A DNA stretch of 5,092 nucleotides from Verrucomicrobiota bacterium. Lineage in GTDB: Bacteria > Verrucomicrobiota > Verrucomicrobiia > Chthoniobacterales > UBA10450. Positions 5,026 through 5,092 of this stretch are shown piece by piece. The stretch spans positions 366-5,457 of the forward strand of contig QHRC01000172.1 of NCBI GenBank assembly GCA_003219995.1, in the 5' to 3' direction. The notes under the pieces were generated by a model. That model was not told where the DNA came from. It saw only the letters and a program-made list of their open reading frames with translations, and searched no databases. Position numbers and translations under genes: made by a program. Numbering within the stretch: the stretch's first letter is position 1; the number at the start of each line of letters is the position of its first letter.

Positions 5026-5092
5026 ATAAAATGAAAATTGCGAAAACTTCGATTGACCAATGCCGTAGAAGCTGGTGTGAGAGAAAGGCGCA

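Larger units (their letters stand above)
4835..5092. other. Region upstream of gspH: repeat-rich and without a convincing gene
   Basis: These 258 bases hold the TGTAGC hairpin cluster and a separate A/T-loop hairpin. I see no sigma70-like promoter pair that I would defend. One minus-strand frame (5091-4843) is open to the right edge for 82 codons but is largely a translation of the hairpin repeats. A promoter for the operon may lie here or beyond the window, or a gspG-type gene may lie just upstream. Confidence 0.6.

Noticed and set aside
5031..5092. Start of a plus-strand gene (ATG at 5031, open to the edge)
   Set aside because: Only 20 codons are visible, there is no Shine-Dalgarno before it, and the composition is uninformative.

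Overview
The window is a tightly packed, single-strand operon (all genes on the minus strand, so it reads from high to low coordinates). It encodes the minor-pseudopilin and inner-membrane-platform part of a type II secretion (Gsp) or closely related type IV pilus-like machine. The order in the direction of transcription is gspH-like (4834-4361), gspI-like (4374-3865), gspJ-like (3884-3183), gspK-like (3180-2188), gspL-like (2186-951), gspM-like (954-400), then a secreted or anchored protein cut by the left edge (400-1) with some features of a GspC/PilP-type periplasmic coupling domain. Junctions overlap or are separated by 1-2 nt, which implies translational coupling. No ATPase (GspE), platform protein (GspF), major pseudopilin (GspG) or secretin (GspD) is inside the window.

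Function (established for the families): GspH, I, J and K are inserted in the inner membrane, processed by a prepilin peptidase, and assemble at the pseudopilus tip. GspL and GspM are bitopic inner-membrane proteins with periplasmic ferredoxin-like domains that connect the cytoplasmic ATPase to the pseudopilus. A GspC-like protein would link this platform to the outer-membrane secretin.

Organism (inference): a diderm bacterium of moderate-to-high GC. The protein style and the repeat vocabulary, whose translations give peptide strings such as AAFAKATAR, REV-GQR and RIAD, remind me of uncultured soil Verrucomicrobiota (Chthoniobacterales / Udaeobacter-like). This is from memory only, with moderate confidence.

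The most unusual feature is that repeat-like DNA sits in the leader-coding 5' ends of three consecutive pseudopilin genes: a 73-bp structured inverted-repeat element in gspI, GCAATCCGCAA repeats in gspJ, and GAGGTCAGAGGACAG-type repeats in gspK. This gives prepilin leaders of 46, 37 and 37 residues that would be cut off by prepilin peptidase. A further cluster of TGTAGC-headed hairpins lies just upstream of gspH (4875-4983). Separately, gspL appears to start at a non-canonical ATC codon (2186) with a near-perfect Shine-Dalgarno; the first canonical start (TTG at 2129) would remove the first strand of its cytoplasmic domain.
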